Source: Hydractinia symbiolongicarpus | Taxonomy: Eukaryota; Cnidaria; Hydrozoa; Anthoathecata; Hydractiniidae | Assembly: GCF_029227915.1 (NCBI RefSeq) | Contig: NC_079885.1 | Location: forward strand, 14,147,001-14,211,000 | Direction: 5' to 3' | Length of the DNA stretch: 64,000 nucleotides | Part shown: piece by piece, positions 9,404 through 21,812 of the stretch | Numbering within the stretch: the first letter of the stretch is position 1 | How the letters are laid out: the number at the start of each line of letters is the position of its first letter | Notes under the pieces: model-generated | The model's input: only the letters and a program-made list of their open reading frames with translations | Database searches by the model: none | Told to the model about the DNA's origin: nothing | Made by a program: the position numbers and the translations under genes

Positions 9404-9855
9404 TTTGACTTTTTCACGTTACATTATTTATCATTACGACTGTGACGTATCTTTTTTACGCAATAGCCGCTGAGTAAATCAAGTAAGAGACATGATTAGA
9501 AGTTGTTTTCCCTTAAAAAGGGCTACAATCGTGCTGCAATAAATGCGCCACGTCGCAAATGAATGGATTACGAGCGTCAGAGAAAGAAAGTGGCGATGTA
9601 CTTACTTTGCTAACTAACTTTGTCATATGAAAATTAAGTCTGAGAGTACCCTAGATTGCATTCGTTGGAACTTTTTACCGGAAATCTTAAAGCGCATGGT
9701 TGTCGTAAATAATGGATTGCGCTTAAAAAGAGCTTTCAAATGCTCAAAAAAACACGAAATATTTCTGATCACCCAGTCAAGAATTATGATCTTTAAAATT
9801 TGAACCATTTTCGATGTAATGTGCTAATAAATCGTAGATATCTGCCCGTATGTTT

Positions 9856-9974
9856 GTCTACGACCATACCACGATGAACACACCTGTTCTCGTCCGATCA
9901 CGAAAGTTAAGCATCGTCAGGCCGGGATAGTACTTGGATGGGGGACCGCCTGGGAACTCCCGGTGTCGTAGGCT
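9856..9974 (+). rRNA. 5S rRNA: 5S rRNA copy 18
   Basis: G48A, which removes the C28-G48 pair of helix III, and G64A. Last gene before the 7.4-kb duplication. Confidence 0.96.
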
Positions 9975-10424
9975 ATTGACTTTTTCACGTTACATTATTA
10001 ATCATTACGACTGTGACGTATCTTTTTTACGCAATAGCGGCTGAGTAAATCAAGAAAGAGACATGATTAGAAGTTGCTTTCCCAGCAAAACGGCTACAAT
10101 CGTGCTGCAATAAATGCGCCACGTCGCAAATGAATGGATTACGAGCGTCAGACAAAGAAAATGGCGATGTACTTACTTTGCTAACTAACTTTGTCATATG
10201 AAAATTAAGTCTGAAAGTACCCTAGATTGCATTCGTTGGAACTTTTTACCGGAAATCTTAAAGCGCATGGTTGTCGTAAATAATGGATAGCGCTTAAAAA
10301 GAGCTTTCAAATGCACATAAACACGACCTATTTCGGATAAACCAGTCAAGAAATATGATCTTTAAAGCTTAAACCATTTTCGATGTAATGTGCTAATAAA
10401 TCGTAGATATCTGCCCGTATGTTT

Positions 10425-10543
10425 GTCTACGACCATACCACGATGAACACACCTGTTCTCGTCCGATCACGGAAGTTAAGCATCGTCGGGCCGGGATAGT
10501 ACTTGGATGGGAGACCGCCTGGGAACTCCCGGTGTCGTAGGCT
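10425..10543 (+). rRNA. 5S rRNA: 5S rRNA copy 19
   Basis: G88A only, in the loop D region (GGGAGACC, the wording common in other animals). Twin at 17828. The following spacer has TTTTACACAATAG for TTTTACGCAATAG. Confidence 0.97.
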
Positions 10544-10993
10544 ATTGACTTTTTCACGTTACATTATTTATCATTACGACTGTGACGTATCTTTTTTACA
10601 CAATAGCCGCTGAGTAAATCAAGTAAGAGACATGATTAGAAGTTGCTTTCCCTTAAAAAGGGCTACAATCTTGCTGCAATAAATTCGCCACGTCGCAAAT
10701 GAATGGATTACGAGCGTCAGACAAGGTAAATGGCGATGTACTTAGTTTGCTAACTAACTTTGTCATATGAAAATTAAGTCTGAAAGTACCCTAAATTGCC
10801 TTCGTTGGAACTTTTTACCGGAAATCTTAAAGCGCATGGTTGTCGTAAAGAATCGATAGCGCTTAAACAGAGCTTTCAAATGCACATAAACCCGAACTAT
10901 TTCCGATCACCCAGTCAAGAATTATGATCTTTAAAATTTGAACCATTTTCGATGTAATGTGCTAATAAATCGTAGATATCTGCCCGTATGTTT

Positions 10994-11112
10994 GTCTACG
11001 ACCATACCACGATGAACACACCTGTTCTCGTCCGATCACGGAAGTTAAGCATCGTCGGGCCGGGATAGTACTTGGATGGGGGACCGCCTGGGAACTCCCG
11101 GTGTCGTAGGCT
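10994..11112 (+). rRNA. 5S rRNA: 5S rRNA copy 20
   Basis: Identical to consensus. Twin at 18397. Spacer after it carries GAGATATGAGTAG and CTTTCTCAGCGAAACGG, a private variant of the module. Confidence 0.98.
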
Positions 11113-11562
11113 ATTGACTTTTTCACGTTACATTATTAATCATTACGACTGTGACGTATCTTTTTTACGCAATAGCCGCTGAGTAAATCAAGAAAGAGAT
11201 ATGAGTAGAAATTGCTTTCTCAGCGAAACGGCTACAATCGTGCTGCAATAAGTGCGCCACGTCGCAAATGAATGGATTACGAGCGTCAGACAAAGAAAAT
11301 GGCGATGTACTTAGTTTGCTAACTAACTTTGTCATATGAAAATTAAGTCTGAAAGTACCCTAGATTGCATTCGTTGGAACTTTTTACCGGAAATCTTAAA
11401 GCGCATGGTTGTCGTAAATAATGGATAGCGCTTAAAAAGAGCTTTCAAATGCACATAAACACGACCTATTTCGGATAAACCAGTCAAGAAATATGATCTT
11501 TAAAGCTTAAACCATTTTCGATGTAATGTGCTAATAAATCGTAGATATCTGCCCGTTTGTTT

Positions 11563-11681
11563 GTCTACGACCATACCACGATGAACTCACCTGTTCTCGT
11601 CCGATCACGGAAGTTAAGCATCGTTGGGCCGGGATAAGACTTGGATGGGGGACCGCCTGGAAACTCCTGGTGTCGTAGGCT
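11563..11681 (+). rRNA. 5S rRNA: 5S rRNA copy 21, G99A/C106T type
   Basis: A25T, C63T, G75A, T76G, G99A and C106T. The adjacent 75/76 changes (ATAAGACTTGG) lie at the start of the C-box side. Twin at 18966 has all six. Confidence 0.95.
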
Positions 11682-12133
11682 ATTGACTTTTTCACGTTAC
11701 ATTATTTATCATTACGACTGTGACGTATCTTTTTTACGCAATAGCCGCTGAGTAAATCAAGTAAGAGACATGACTAGAAGTTGCTTTCCCTTAAAAAGGG
11801 CTACAATCGTGCTGCAATAAATGCGCCACGTCGCAAATGAATGGATTACGAGCGTCAGACAAAGAAAGTGGCGATGTACTTACTTTGCTAACTAACTTTG
11901 TCATATGAAAATTAAGTCTGAGAGTACCCTAGATTGCATTCGTTGGAACTTTTTACCGGAAATCTTAAAGCGCATGGTTGTCGTAAATAATGGATAGCGC
12001 TTAAAAAGAGCTTTCAAATGCTCAAAAAAACACGACCTATTTCGGATAATCCAGTCAAGAAATATGATCTTTAAAGTTTGAACCATTTTCGATGTAATGT
12101 GCTAATAAATCGTAGATGTCTGCCCGTTTGTTT

Positions 12134-12252
12134 GTCTACGACCATACCACGATGAACACACCTGTTCTCGTCCGATCACGGAAGTTAAGCATCGTCGCGC
12201 CGGGATAGTACCTGGATGGGGGACCGCCTGGGAACTCCCGGTGTCGTAGGCT
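12134..12252 (+). rRNA. 5S rRNA: 5S rRNA copy 22
   Basis: G65C and T79C. Followed by CACGTTTAATTATT, so the first arm of the downstream inverted repeat is damaged. Twin at 19537. Confidence 0.96.
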
Positions 12253-12702
12253 ATTGACTTTTTCACGTTTAATTATTTATCATTACGACTGTGACGTATC
12301 TTTTTTACGCAATAGCCGCTGAGTAAATCAAGTAAGAGACATGATTAGAAGTTGCTTTCCCTTAAAAAGGGCTACAATCTTGCTGCAATAAATTCGCCAC
12401 GTCGCAAATGAATGGATTACGAGCGTCAGACAAGGTAAATGGCGATGTACTTACTTTGCTAACTAACTTTGTCATATGAAAATTAAGTCTGAAAGTACCC
12501 TAAATTGCCTTCGTTGGAACTTTTTACCGGAAATTTTAAAGCGCATTATTGTCGTAAAGAATCGATAGCGCTTAAAAAAAGCTTTCAAATGCACATAAAC
12601 ACGAACTATTTCCGATCACCCAGTCCAGAATTATGATCTTTAAAATTTGAACCATTTTCGATGTAATGTGCTAATAAATCGTAGATATCTGCCCGTATGT
12701 TT

Positions 12703-12821
12703 GTCTACGACCATACCACGATGAACACACCTGTTCTCGTCCGATCACGGAAGTTAAGCATCGTCGGGCCGGGATAGTACTTGGATGGGGGACCGCCTGG
12801 GAACTCCCGGTGTCGTAGGCT
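12703..12821 (+). rRNA. 5S rRNA: 5S rRNA copy 23
   Basis: Consensus. Upstream spacer has AAATTTTAAAGCG and CCCAGTCCAGAATT, markers shared with copies 28, 36, 41 and 47. Confidence 0.98.
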
Positions 12822-13271
12822 ATTGACTTTTTCACGTTACATTATTAATCATTACGACTGTGACGTATATTTTTTACGCAATAGCCGCTGAGTAAATCAA
12901 GAAAGAGACATGATTAGAAGTTGCTTTCCCAGCAAAACGGCTACAATCGTGCTGCAATAAATGCGCCACGTCGCAAATGAATGGATTACGAGCGTCAGAC
13001 AAAGAAAATGGCGATGTACTTACTTTGCTAACTAACTTTGTCATATGAAAATTAAGTCTGAAAGTACCCTAGATTGCATTCGTTGGAACTTTTTACCGGA
13101 AATCTTAAAGCGCATGGTTGTCGTAAATAATGGATAGCGCTTAAAAAGAGCTTTCAAATGCACATAAACACGAACTATTTCCGATCACCCAGTCAAGAAT
13201 TATGATCTTTAAAATTTGAACCATTTTCGATGTAATGTGCTAATAAATCGTAGATATCTGCCCGTTTGTTT

Positions 13272-13390
13272 GTCTACGACCATACCACGATGAACACACC
13301 TGTTCTCATCCGATCACGGAAGTTAAGCATCGTCGGGCCGGGATAGTACTTGGATGGGGGACCGCCTGGGAACTCCCGGTGTCGTAGGCT
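13272..13390 (+). rRNA. 5S rRNA: 5S rRNA copy 24, A37 allele
   Basis: G37A only. The following spacer is the CCCAGAAAAACGG class. Twin at 20675; close relative at 16119. Confidence 0.97.
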
Positions 13391-13840
13391 ATTGACTTTT
13401 TCACGTTACATTATTTATCATTACGACTGTGACGTATCTTTTTTACGCAATAGCCGCTGAGTAAATCAAGTAAGAGACATGATTAGAAGTTGCTTTCCCA
13501 GAAAAACGGCTACAATCGTGCTGCAATAAATGCGCCACGTCGCAAATGAATGGATTACGAGCGTCAGACAAAGTAAATGGCGATGTACTTACTTTGCTAA
13601 CTAACCTTGTCATATGAAAATTAAGTCTGAAAGTACCCTAAATTGCCTTCGTTGGAACTTTTTACCGGAAATCTTAAAGCGCATTATTGTCGTAAATAAT
13701 GGATAGCGCTTAAAAAGTGCTTTCAAATGCACATAAACACGACCTATTTCGGATAATCCAGTCAAGAAATATGACCTTTAAAGTTTAAACCATTTTCGAT
13801 GTAATGTGCTAATAAATCGTAGATATCTGCCCGTTTGTTT
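13391..13840 (+). other. Intergenic spacer, CCCAGAAAAACGG class (example)
   Basis: Third form of the module: TTTCCCAGAAAAACGG. Here it is joined to ATTATTTATC on the left and to CTAACCTTGTC on the right. In other copies the same module is joined to different neighbours, which shows that spacer segments have been reshuffled. Confidence 0.8.
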
Positions 13841-13959
13841 GTCTACGACCATACCACGATGAACACACCTGTTCTCATCCGATCACGGAAGTTAAGCATC
13901 GTCGGGCCGGGATAGTACTTGGATGGGGGACCGCCTGGGAACTCCCGGTGTCGTAGGCT
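13841..13959 (+). rRNA. 5S rRNA: 5S rRNA copy 25, A37 allele
   Basis: G37A only. This unit has no counterpart in the shorter internal repeat at copies 28-31, so it was gained or lost in an exchange. Twin at 21244 has one extra change. Confidence 0.97.
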
Positions 13960-14409
13960 ATTGACTTTTTCACGTCACATTATTTATCATTACGACTGTG
14001 ACGTATCTTTTTTACGCAATAGCCGCTGAGTAAATCAAGTAAGAGACATGATTAGAAGTTGCTTTCCCTTAAAAAGGGCTACAATCTTGCTGCAATAAAT
14101 GCGCCACGTCGCAAATGAATGGATTAAGAGCGTCAGACAAAGAAAATGGCGATGTAGTTACTTTGCTAATTAACTTTGTCATATGAAAATTAAGTCTGAA
14201 AGTACCCCAGATTGCCTTCGTTGGAACTTTTTACCGGAAATCTTAAAGCGCATGGTTGTCGTAAATAATGGATAGCGCTTGAAAAGAGCTTTCAAATGCA
14301 CATAAACACGACCTATTTCGGATAATCCAGTCAAGAAATTTGACCTTTAAAATTTAAACCATTTTCGATGTAATGTGCTAATAAATCGCAGATATCTGCC
14401 CGTTTGTTT

Positions 14410-14528
14410 GTCTACGACCATACCACGATGAACACACCTGTTCTCATCCGATCACGGAAGTTAAGCATCGTCGGGCCGGGATAGTACTTGGATGGGGGAC
14501 CGCCTGGGAACTCCCGGTGTCGTAGGCT
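14410..14528 (+). rRNA. 5S rRNA: 5S rRNA copy 26, A37 allele
   Basis: G37A only. Preceded by AATCGCAGATATCTG instead of AATCGTAGATATCTG, a marker of copies 26, 30, 39, 43 and 49. Confidence 0.97.
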
Positions 14529-14980
14529 ATTGACTTTTTCACGTTACATTATTTATCATTACGACTGTGACGTATCTTTTTTACGCAATAGCCGCTGAGT
14601 AAATCAAGTAAGAGACATGATTAGAAGTTGCTTTCCCTTAAAAAGGGCTACAATCTTGCTGCAATAAAGTCGCCACGTCGCAAATGAATGGATTACGAGC
14701 GTCAGACAAAGTAAATGGCGATGTACTTACTTTGCTAACTAACTTTGTCATATGAAAATTAAGTCTGAAAGTACCCTAAATTGCCTTCGTTGGAACTTTT
14801 TACCGGAAATCTTAAAGCGCATGGTTGTCGTAAATAATGGATAGCGTTTAAAAAGAGCTTTCAAATGCACAAAAAAACACGACCTATTTCGGATAATCCA
14901 GTCAAGAAATATGATCTTTGAAGTTTAAACCATTTTCGATGTAATGTGCTAATAAATCGTAGATGTCTGCCCGTTTGTTT

Positions 14981-15099
14981 GTCTACGACCATACCACGAT
15001 GAACACACCTGTTCTCGTCCGATCACGGAAGTTAAGCATCGTCGGGCCGGGATAGTACTTGGATGGGGAACCGCCTGGGAACTCCCGGTGTCGTAGGCT
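14981..15099 (+). rRNA. 5S rRNA: 5S rRNA copy 27
   Basis: G89A only, in loop D. Preceded by the A7-tract spacer and AGATGTCTG. Twin at 22384. Confidence 0.97.
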
Positions 15100-15549
15100 A
15101 TTGACTTTTTCACGTTACATTATTAATCATTACGACTGTGACGTATCTTTTTTACGCAATAGCCGCTGAGTAAATCAAGAAAGGGACATGATTAGAAGTT
15201 GCTTTCCCTTAAAAAGGGCTACAATCTTGCTGCAATAAATTCGCCACGTCGCAAATGAATGGATTACGAGCGTCAGACAAGGTAAATGGCGATGTACTTA
15301 CTTTGCTAACTAACTTTGTCATATGAAAATTAAGTCTGAAAGTACCCTAAATTGCCTTCGTTGGAACTTTTTACCGGAAATTTTAAAGCGCATTATTGTC
15401 GTAAAGAATCGATAGCGCTTAAAAAAAGCTTTCAAATGCACATAAACACGAACTATTTCCGATCACCCAGTCCAGAATTATGATCTTTAAAATTTGAACC
15501 ATTTTCGATGTAATGTGCTAATAAATCGTAGATATCTGCCCGTATGTTT

Positions 15550-15668
15550 GTCTACGACCATACCACGATGAACACACCTGTTCTCGTCCGATCACGGAAG
15601 TTAAGCATCGTCGGGCCGGGATAGTACTTGGATGGGGGACCGCCTGGGAACTCCCGGTGTCGTAGGCT
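15550..15668 (+). rRNA. 5S rRNA: 5S rRNA copy 28
   Basis: Consensus. With its flanks it repeats copy 23 at an offset of 2,847 bp (five units). Confidence 0.98.
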
Positions 15669-16118
15669 ATTGACTTTTTCACGTTACATTATTAATCATT
15701 ACGACTGTGACGTATATTTTTTACGCAATAGCCGCTGAGTAAATCAAGAAAGAGACATGATTAGAAGTTGCTTTCCCAGCAAAACGGCTACAATCGTGCT
15801 GCAATAAATGCGCCACGTCGCAAATGAATGGATTACGAGCGTCAGACAAAGAAAATGGCGATGTACTTACTTTGCTAACTAACTTTGTCATATGAAAATT
15901 AAGTCTGAAAGTACCCTAGATTGCATTCGTTGGAACTTTTTACCGGAAATCTTAAAGCGCATGGTTGTCGTAAATAATGGATAGCGCTTAAAAAGAGCTT
16001 TCAAATGCACATAAACACGAACTATTTCCGATCACCCAGTCAAGAATTATGATCTTTAAAATTTGAACCATTTTCGATGTAATGTGCTAATAAATCGTAG
16101 ATATCTGCCCGTTTGTTT

Positions 16119-16237
16119 GTCTACGACCATACCACGATGAACACACCTGTTCTCATCCGATCACGGAAGTTAAGCATCGTCGGGCCGGGATAGTACTTGG
16201 ATGGGGGACCGCCTGGGAACTCCCGGTGTCGTAGGCT
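16119..16237 (+). rRNA. 5S rRNA: 5S rRNA copy 29, A37 allele
   Basis: G37A only; repeats copy 24 at 2,847 bp. The spacer after it switches midway from copy 24's type to copy 25's type, the join of the internal exchange. Twin at 23522. Confidence 0.97.
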
Positions 16238-16687
16238 ATTGACTTTTTCACGTTACATTATTTATCATTACGACTGTGACGTATCTTTTTTACGCAATAG
16301 CCGCTGAGTAAATCAAGTAAGAGACATGATTAGAAGTTGCTTTCCCAGAAAAACGGCTACAATCGTGCTGCAATAAATGCGCCACGTCGCAAATGAATGG
16401 ATTACGAGCGTCAGACAAAGAAAATGGCGATGTAGTTACTTTGCTAATTAACTTTGTCATATGAAAATTAAGTCTGAAAGTACCCCAGATTGCCTTCGTT
16501 GGAACTTTTTACCGGAAATCTTAAAGCGCATGGTTGTCGTAAATAATGGATAGCGCTTGAAAAGAGCTTTCAAATGCACATAAACACGACCTATTTCGGA
16601 TAATCCAGTCAAGAAATATGACCTTTAAAATTTAAACCATTTTCGATGTAATGTGCTAATAAATCGCAGATATCTGCCCGTTTGTTT

Positions 16688-16806
16688 GTCTACGACCATA
16701 CCACGATGAACACACCTGTTCTCATCCGATCACGGAAGTTAAGCATCGTCGGGCCGGGATAGTACTTGGATGGGGGACCGCCTGGGAACTCCCGGTGTCG
16801 TAGGCT
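16688..16806 (+). rRNA. 5S rRNA: 5S rRNA copy 30, A37 allele
   Basis: G37A only; matches copy 26 at an offset of 2,278 bp (four units), one unit less than copies 23/28. Twin at 24091. Confidence 0.97.
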
Positions 16807-17258
16807 ATTGACTTTTTCACGTTACATTATTTATCATTACGACTGTGACGTATCTTTTTTACGCAATAGCCGCTGAGTAAATCAAGTAAGAGACATGATT
16901 AGAAGTTGCTTTCCCTTAAAAAGGGCTACAATCTTGCTGCAATAAAGTCGCCACGTCGCAAATGAATGGATTACGAGCGTCAGACAAAGTAAATGGCGAT
17001 GTACTTACTTTGCTAACTAACTTTGTCATATGAAAATTAAGTCTGAAAGTACCCTAGATTGCCTTCGTTGGAACTTTTTACCGGAAATCTTAAAGCGCAT
17101 GGTTGTCGTAAATAATGGATAGCGTTTAAAAAGAGCTTTCAAATGCACAAAAAAACACGACCTATTTCGGATAAACCAGTCAAGAAATATGATCTTTAAA
17201 GCTTAAACCATTTTCGATGTAATGTGCTAATAAATCGTAGATGTCTGCCCGTTTGTTT

Positions 17259-17377
17259 GTCTACGACCATACCACGATGAACACACCTGTTCTCGTCCGA
17301 TCACGGAAGTTAAGCATCGTCGGGCCGGGATAGTACTTGGATGGGGAACCGCCTGGGAACTCCTGGTGTCGTAGGCT
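17259..17377 (+). rRNA. 5S rRNA: 5S rRNA copy 31
   Basis: G89A and C106T without G99A, so the two changes of the minor type are separable. Next spacer has CGGCGACAATCG for CGGCTACAATCG. Twin at 24662. Confidence 0.96.
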
Positions 17378-17827
17378 ATTGACTTTTTCACGTTACATTA
17401 TTAATCATTACGACTGTGACGTATCTTTTTTACGCAATAGCCGCTGAGTAAATCAAGAAAGAGACATGATTAGAAGTTGCTTTCCCAGCAAAACGGCGAC
17501 AATCGTGCTGCAATAAATGCGCCACGTCGCAAATGAATGGATTACGAGCGTCAGACAAAGAAAATGGCGATGTACTTACTTTGCTAACTAACTTTGTCAT
17601 ATGAAAATTAAGTCTGAAAGTACCCTAGATTGCATTCGTTGGAACTTTTTACCGGAAATCTTAAAGCGCATGGTTGTCGTAAATAATGGATAGCGCTTAA
17701 AAAGAGCTTTCAAATGCACATAAACACGACCTATTTCGGATAAACCAGTCAAGAAATATGATCTTTAAAGCTTAAACCATTTTCGATGTAATGTGCTAAT
17801 AAATCGTAGATATCTGCCCGTATGTTT

Positions 17828-17946
17828 GTCTACGACCATACCACGATGAACACACCTGTTCTCGTCCGATCACGGAAGTTAAGCATCGTCGGGCCGGGAT
17901 AGTACTTGGATGGGAGACCGCCTGGGAACTCCCGGTGTCGTAGGCT
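17828..17946 (+). rRNA. 5S rRNA: 5S rRNA copy 32 (twin of copy 19)
   Basis: G88A only; exactly 7,403 bp after copy 19. First gene of the second 13-unit block. Confidence 0.97.
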
Positions 17947-18396
17947 ATTGACTTTTTCACGTTACATTATTTATCATTACGACTGTGACGTATCTTTTTT
18001 ACACAATAGCCGCTGAGTAAATCAAGTAAGAGACATGATTAGAAGTTGCTTTCCCTTAAAAAGGGCTACAATCTTGCTGCAATAAATTCGCCACGTCGCA
18101 AATGAATGGATTACGAGCGTCAGACAAGGTAAATGGCGATGTACTTAGTTTGCTAACTAACTTTGTCATATGAAAATTAAGTCTGAAAGTACCCTAAATT
18201 GCCTTCGTTGGAACTTTTTACCGGAAATCTTAAAGCGCATGGTTGTCGTAAAGAATCGATAGCGCTTAAACAGAGCTTTCAAATGCACATAAACCCGAAC
18301 TATTTCCGATCACCCAGTCAAGAATTATGATCTTTAAAATTTGAACCATTTTCGATGTAATGTGCTAATAAATCGTAGATATCTGCCCGTATGTTT

Positions 18397-18515
18397 GTCT
18401 ACGACCATACCACGATGAACACACCTGTTCTCGTCCGATCACGGAAGTTAAGCATCGTCGGGCCGGGATAGTACTTGGATGGGGGACCGCCTGGGAACTC
18501 CCGGTGTCGTAGGCT
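18397..18515 (+). rRNA. 5S rRNA: 5S rRNA copy 33 (twin of copy 20)
   Basis: Consensus gene. The private CTTTCTCAGCGAAACGG spacer of copy 20 follows here too. Confidence 0.98.
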
Positions 18516-18965
18516 ATTGACTTTTTCACGTTACATTATTAATCATTACGACTGTGACGTATCTTTTTTACGCAATAGCCGCTGAGTAAATCAAGAAAGA
18601 GATATGAGTAGAAATTGCTTTCTCAGCGAAACGGCTACAATCGTGCTGCAATAAGTGCGCCACGTCGCAAATGAATGGATTACGAGCGTCAGACAAAGAA
18701 AATGGCGATGTACTTAGTTTGCTAACTAACTTTGTCATATGAAAATTAAGTCTGAAAGTACCCTAGATTGCATTCGTTGGAACTTTTTACCGGAAATCTT
18801 AAAGCGCATGGTTGTCGTAAATAATGGATAGCGCTTAAAAAGAGCTTTCAAATGCACATAAACACGACCTATTTCGGATAAACCAGTCAAGAAATATGAT
18901 CTTTAAAGCTTAAACCATTTTCGATGTAATGTGCTAATAAATCGTAGATATCTGCCCGTTTGTTT

Positions 18966-19084
18966 GTCTACGACCATACCACGATGAACTCACCTGTTCT
19001 CGTCCGATCACGGAAGTTAAGCATCGTTGGGCCGGGATAAGACTTGGATGGGGGACCGCCTGGAAACTCCTGGTGTCGTAGGCT
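18966..19084 (+). rRNA. 5S rRNA: 5S rRNA copy 34 (twin of copy 21), G99A/C106T type
   Basis: A25T, C63T, G75A, T76G, G99A and C106T, all six as in copy 21. Confidence 0.95.
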
Positions 19085-19536
19085 ATTGACTTTTTCACGT
19101 TACATTATTTATCATTACGACTGTGACGTATCTTTTTTACGCAATAGCCGCTGAGTAAATCAAGTAAGAGACATGACTAGAAGTTGCTTTCCCTTAAAAA
19201 GGGCTACAATCGTGCTGCAATAAATGCGCCACGTCGCAAATGAATGGATTACGAGCGTCAGACAAAGAAAGTGGCGATGTACTTACTTTGCTAACTAACT
19301 TTGTCATATGAAAATTAAGTCTGAGAGTACCCTAGATTGCATTCGTTGGAACTTTTTACCGGAAATCTTAAAGCGCATGGTTGTCGTAAATAATGGATAG
19401 CGCTTAAAAAGAGCTTTCAAATGCTCAAAAAAACACGACCTATTTCGGATAATCCAGTCAAGAAATATGATCTTTAAAGTTTGAACCATTTTCGATGTAA
19501 TGTGCTAATAAATCGTAGATGTCTGCCCGTTTGTTT

Positions 19537-19655
19537 GTCTACGACCATACCACGATGAACACACCTGTTCTCGTCCGATCACGGAAGTTAAGCATCGTCG
19601 CGCCGGGATAGTACCTGGATGGGGGACCGCCTGGGAACTCCCGGTGTCGTAGGCT
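19537..19655 (+). rRNA. 5S rRNA: 5S rRNA copy 35 (twin of copy 22)
   Basis: G65C and T79C, with the same damaged CACGTTTAATT downstream arm as copy 22. Confidence 0.96.
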
Positions 19656-20105
19656 ATTGACTTTTTCACGTTTAATTATTTATCATTACGACTGTGACGT
19701 ATCTTTTTTACGCAATAGCCGCTGAGTAAATCAAGTAAGAGACATGATTAGAAGTTGCTTTCCCTTAAAAAGGGCTACAATCTTGCTGCAATAAATTCGC
19801 CACGTCGCAAATGAATGGATTACGAGCGTCAGACAAGGTAAATGGCGATGTACTTACTTTGCTAACTAACTTTGTCATATGAAAATTAAGTCTGAAAGTA
19901 CCCTAAATTGCCTTCGTTGGAACTTTTTACCGGAAATTTTAAAGCGCATTATTGTCGTAAAGAATCGATAGCGCTTAAAAAAAGCTTTCAAATGCACATA
20001 AACACGAACTATTTCCGATCACCCAGTCCAGAATTATGATCTTTAAAATTTGAACCATTTTCGATGTAATGTGCTAATAAATCGTAGATATCTGCCCGTA
20101 TGTTT

Positions 20106-20224
20106 GTCTACGACCATACCACGATGAACACACCTGTTCTCGTCCGATCACGGAAGTTAAGCATCGTCGGGCCGGGATAGTACTTGGATGGGGGACCGCC
20201 TGGGAACTCCCGGTGTCGTAGGCT
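20106..20224 (+). rRNA. 5S rRNA: 5S rRNA copy 36 (twin of copy 23)
   Basis: Consensus gene with the AAATTTTAAAGCG upstream marker. Confidence 0.98.
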
Positions 20225-20674
20225 ATTGACTTTTTCACGTTACATTATTAATCATTACGACTGTGACGTATATTTTTTACGCAATAGCCGCTGAGTAAAT
20301 CAAGAAAGAGACATGATTAGAAGTTGCTTTCCCAGCAAAACGGCTACAATCGTGCTGCAATAAATGCGCCACGTCGCAAATGAATGGATTACGAGCGTCA
20401 GACAAAGAAAATGGCGATGTACTTACTTTGCTAACTAACTTTGTCATATGAAAATTAAGTCTGAAAGTACCCTAGATTGCATTCGTTGGAACTTTTTACC
20501 GGAAATCTTAAAGCGCATGGTTGTCGTAAATAATGGATAGCGCTTAAAAAGAGCTTTCAAATGCACATAAACACGAACTATTTCCGATCACCCAGTCAAG
20601 AATTATGATCTTTAAAATTTGAACCATTTTCGATGTAATGTGCTAATAAATCGTAGATATCTGCCCGTTTGTTT

Positions 20675-20793
20675 GTCTACGACCATACCACGATGAACAC
20701 ACCTGTTCTCATCCGATCACGGAAGTTAAGCATCGTCGGGCCGGGATAGTACTTGGATGGGGGACCGCCTGGGAACTCCCGGTGTCGTAGGCT
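20675..20793 (+). rRNA. 5S rRNA: 5S rRNA copy 37 (twin of copy 24), A37 allele
   Basis: G37A only. CTAACCTTGTC in the spacer after it is also in the twin. Confidence 0.97.
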
Positions 20794-21243
20794 ATTGACT
20801 TTTTCACGTTACATTATTTATCATTACGACTGTGACGTATCTTTTTTACGCAATAGCCGCTGAGTAAATCAAGTAAGAGACATGATTAGAAGTTGCTTTC
20901 CCAGAAAAACGGCTACAATCGTGCTGCAATAAATGCGCCACGTCGCAAATGAATGGATTACGAGCGTCAGACAAAGTAAATGGCGATGTACTTACTTTGC
21001 TAACTAACCTTGTCATATGAAAATTAAGTCTGAAAGTACCCTAAATTGCCTTCGTTGGAACTTTTTACCGGAAATCTTAAAGCGCATTATTGTCGTAAAT
21101 AATGGATAGCGCTTAAAAAGTGCTTTCAAATGCACATAAACACGACCTATTTCGGATAATCCAGTCAAGAAATATGACCTTTAAAGTTTAAACCATTTTC
21201 GATGTAATGTGCTAATAAATCGTAGATATCTGCCCGTTTGTTT

Positions 21244-21362
21244 GTCTACGACCATACCACGATGAACACACCTGTTCTCATCCGATCACGGAAGTTAAGC
21301 ATCGTCGGGCCGGGATAGTACTTGGATGGGGGACCGCCTGGGAACTCCCGGTGTGGTAGGCT
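21244..21362 (+). rRNA. 5S rRNA: 5S rRNA copy 38 (twin of copy 25)
   Basis: G37A as in copy 25, plus C112G (GTGTGGTAGG), which breaks helix I pair G7-C112. It is the only gene difference I saw between the two 7.4-kb blocks, so it postdates the duplication (or is a sequencing error). Confidence 0.96.
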
Positions 21363-21812
21363 ATTGACTTTTTCACGTCACATTATTTATCATTACGACT
21401 GTGACGTATCTTTTTTACGCAATAGCCGCTGAGTAAATCAAGTAAGAGACATGATTAGAAGTTGCTTTCCCTTAAAAAGGGCTACAATCTTGCTGCAATA
21501 AATGCGCCACGTCGCAAATGAATGGATTAAGAGCGTCAGACAAAGAAAATGGCGATGTAGTTACTTTGCTAATTAACTTTGTCATATGAAAATTAAGTCT
21601 GAAAGTACCCCAGATTGCCTTCGTTGGAACTTTTTACCGGAAATCTTAAAGCGCATGGTTGTCGTAAATAATGGATAGCGCTTGAAAAGAGCTTTCAAAT
21701 GCACATAAACACGACCTATTTCGGATAATCCAGTCAAGAAATTTGACCTTTAAAATTTAAACCATTTTCGATGTAATGTGCTAATAAATCGCAGATATCT
21801 GCCCGTTTGTTT

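Larger units (their letters stand above)
12531..17400 (+). repeat. Nested repeat of 4-5 units inside block A
   Basis: Copies 23-24 match 28-29 at 2,847 bp, while copies 26-27 match 30-31 at 2,278 bp. Copy 25 is the extra unit. The same arrangement is present in block B, so this event is the older one. Confidence 0.8.
10096..17498 (+). repeat. 13-unit higher-order repeat, block A (7,403 bp)
   Basis: Contains copies 19-31. Every gene variant and every private spacer marker I compared recurs exactly 7,403 bp later. The left limit is set by T at 10095 against G at 17498 (CGGCTAC versus CGGCGAC). Confidence 0.92.

Noticed and set aside
9623-9808. 61-codon open frame on the minus strand, with near-identical ones at 11901-12086 and 19304-19489
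   Set aside because: All three lie in the same part of the 5S spacer, opposite the direction of the genes. The frame is closed in nearly all other units, changes do not favour silent positions, and two of the three are twins of the 7.4-kb duplication. Chance frames in a non-coding spacer.
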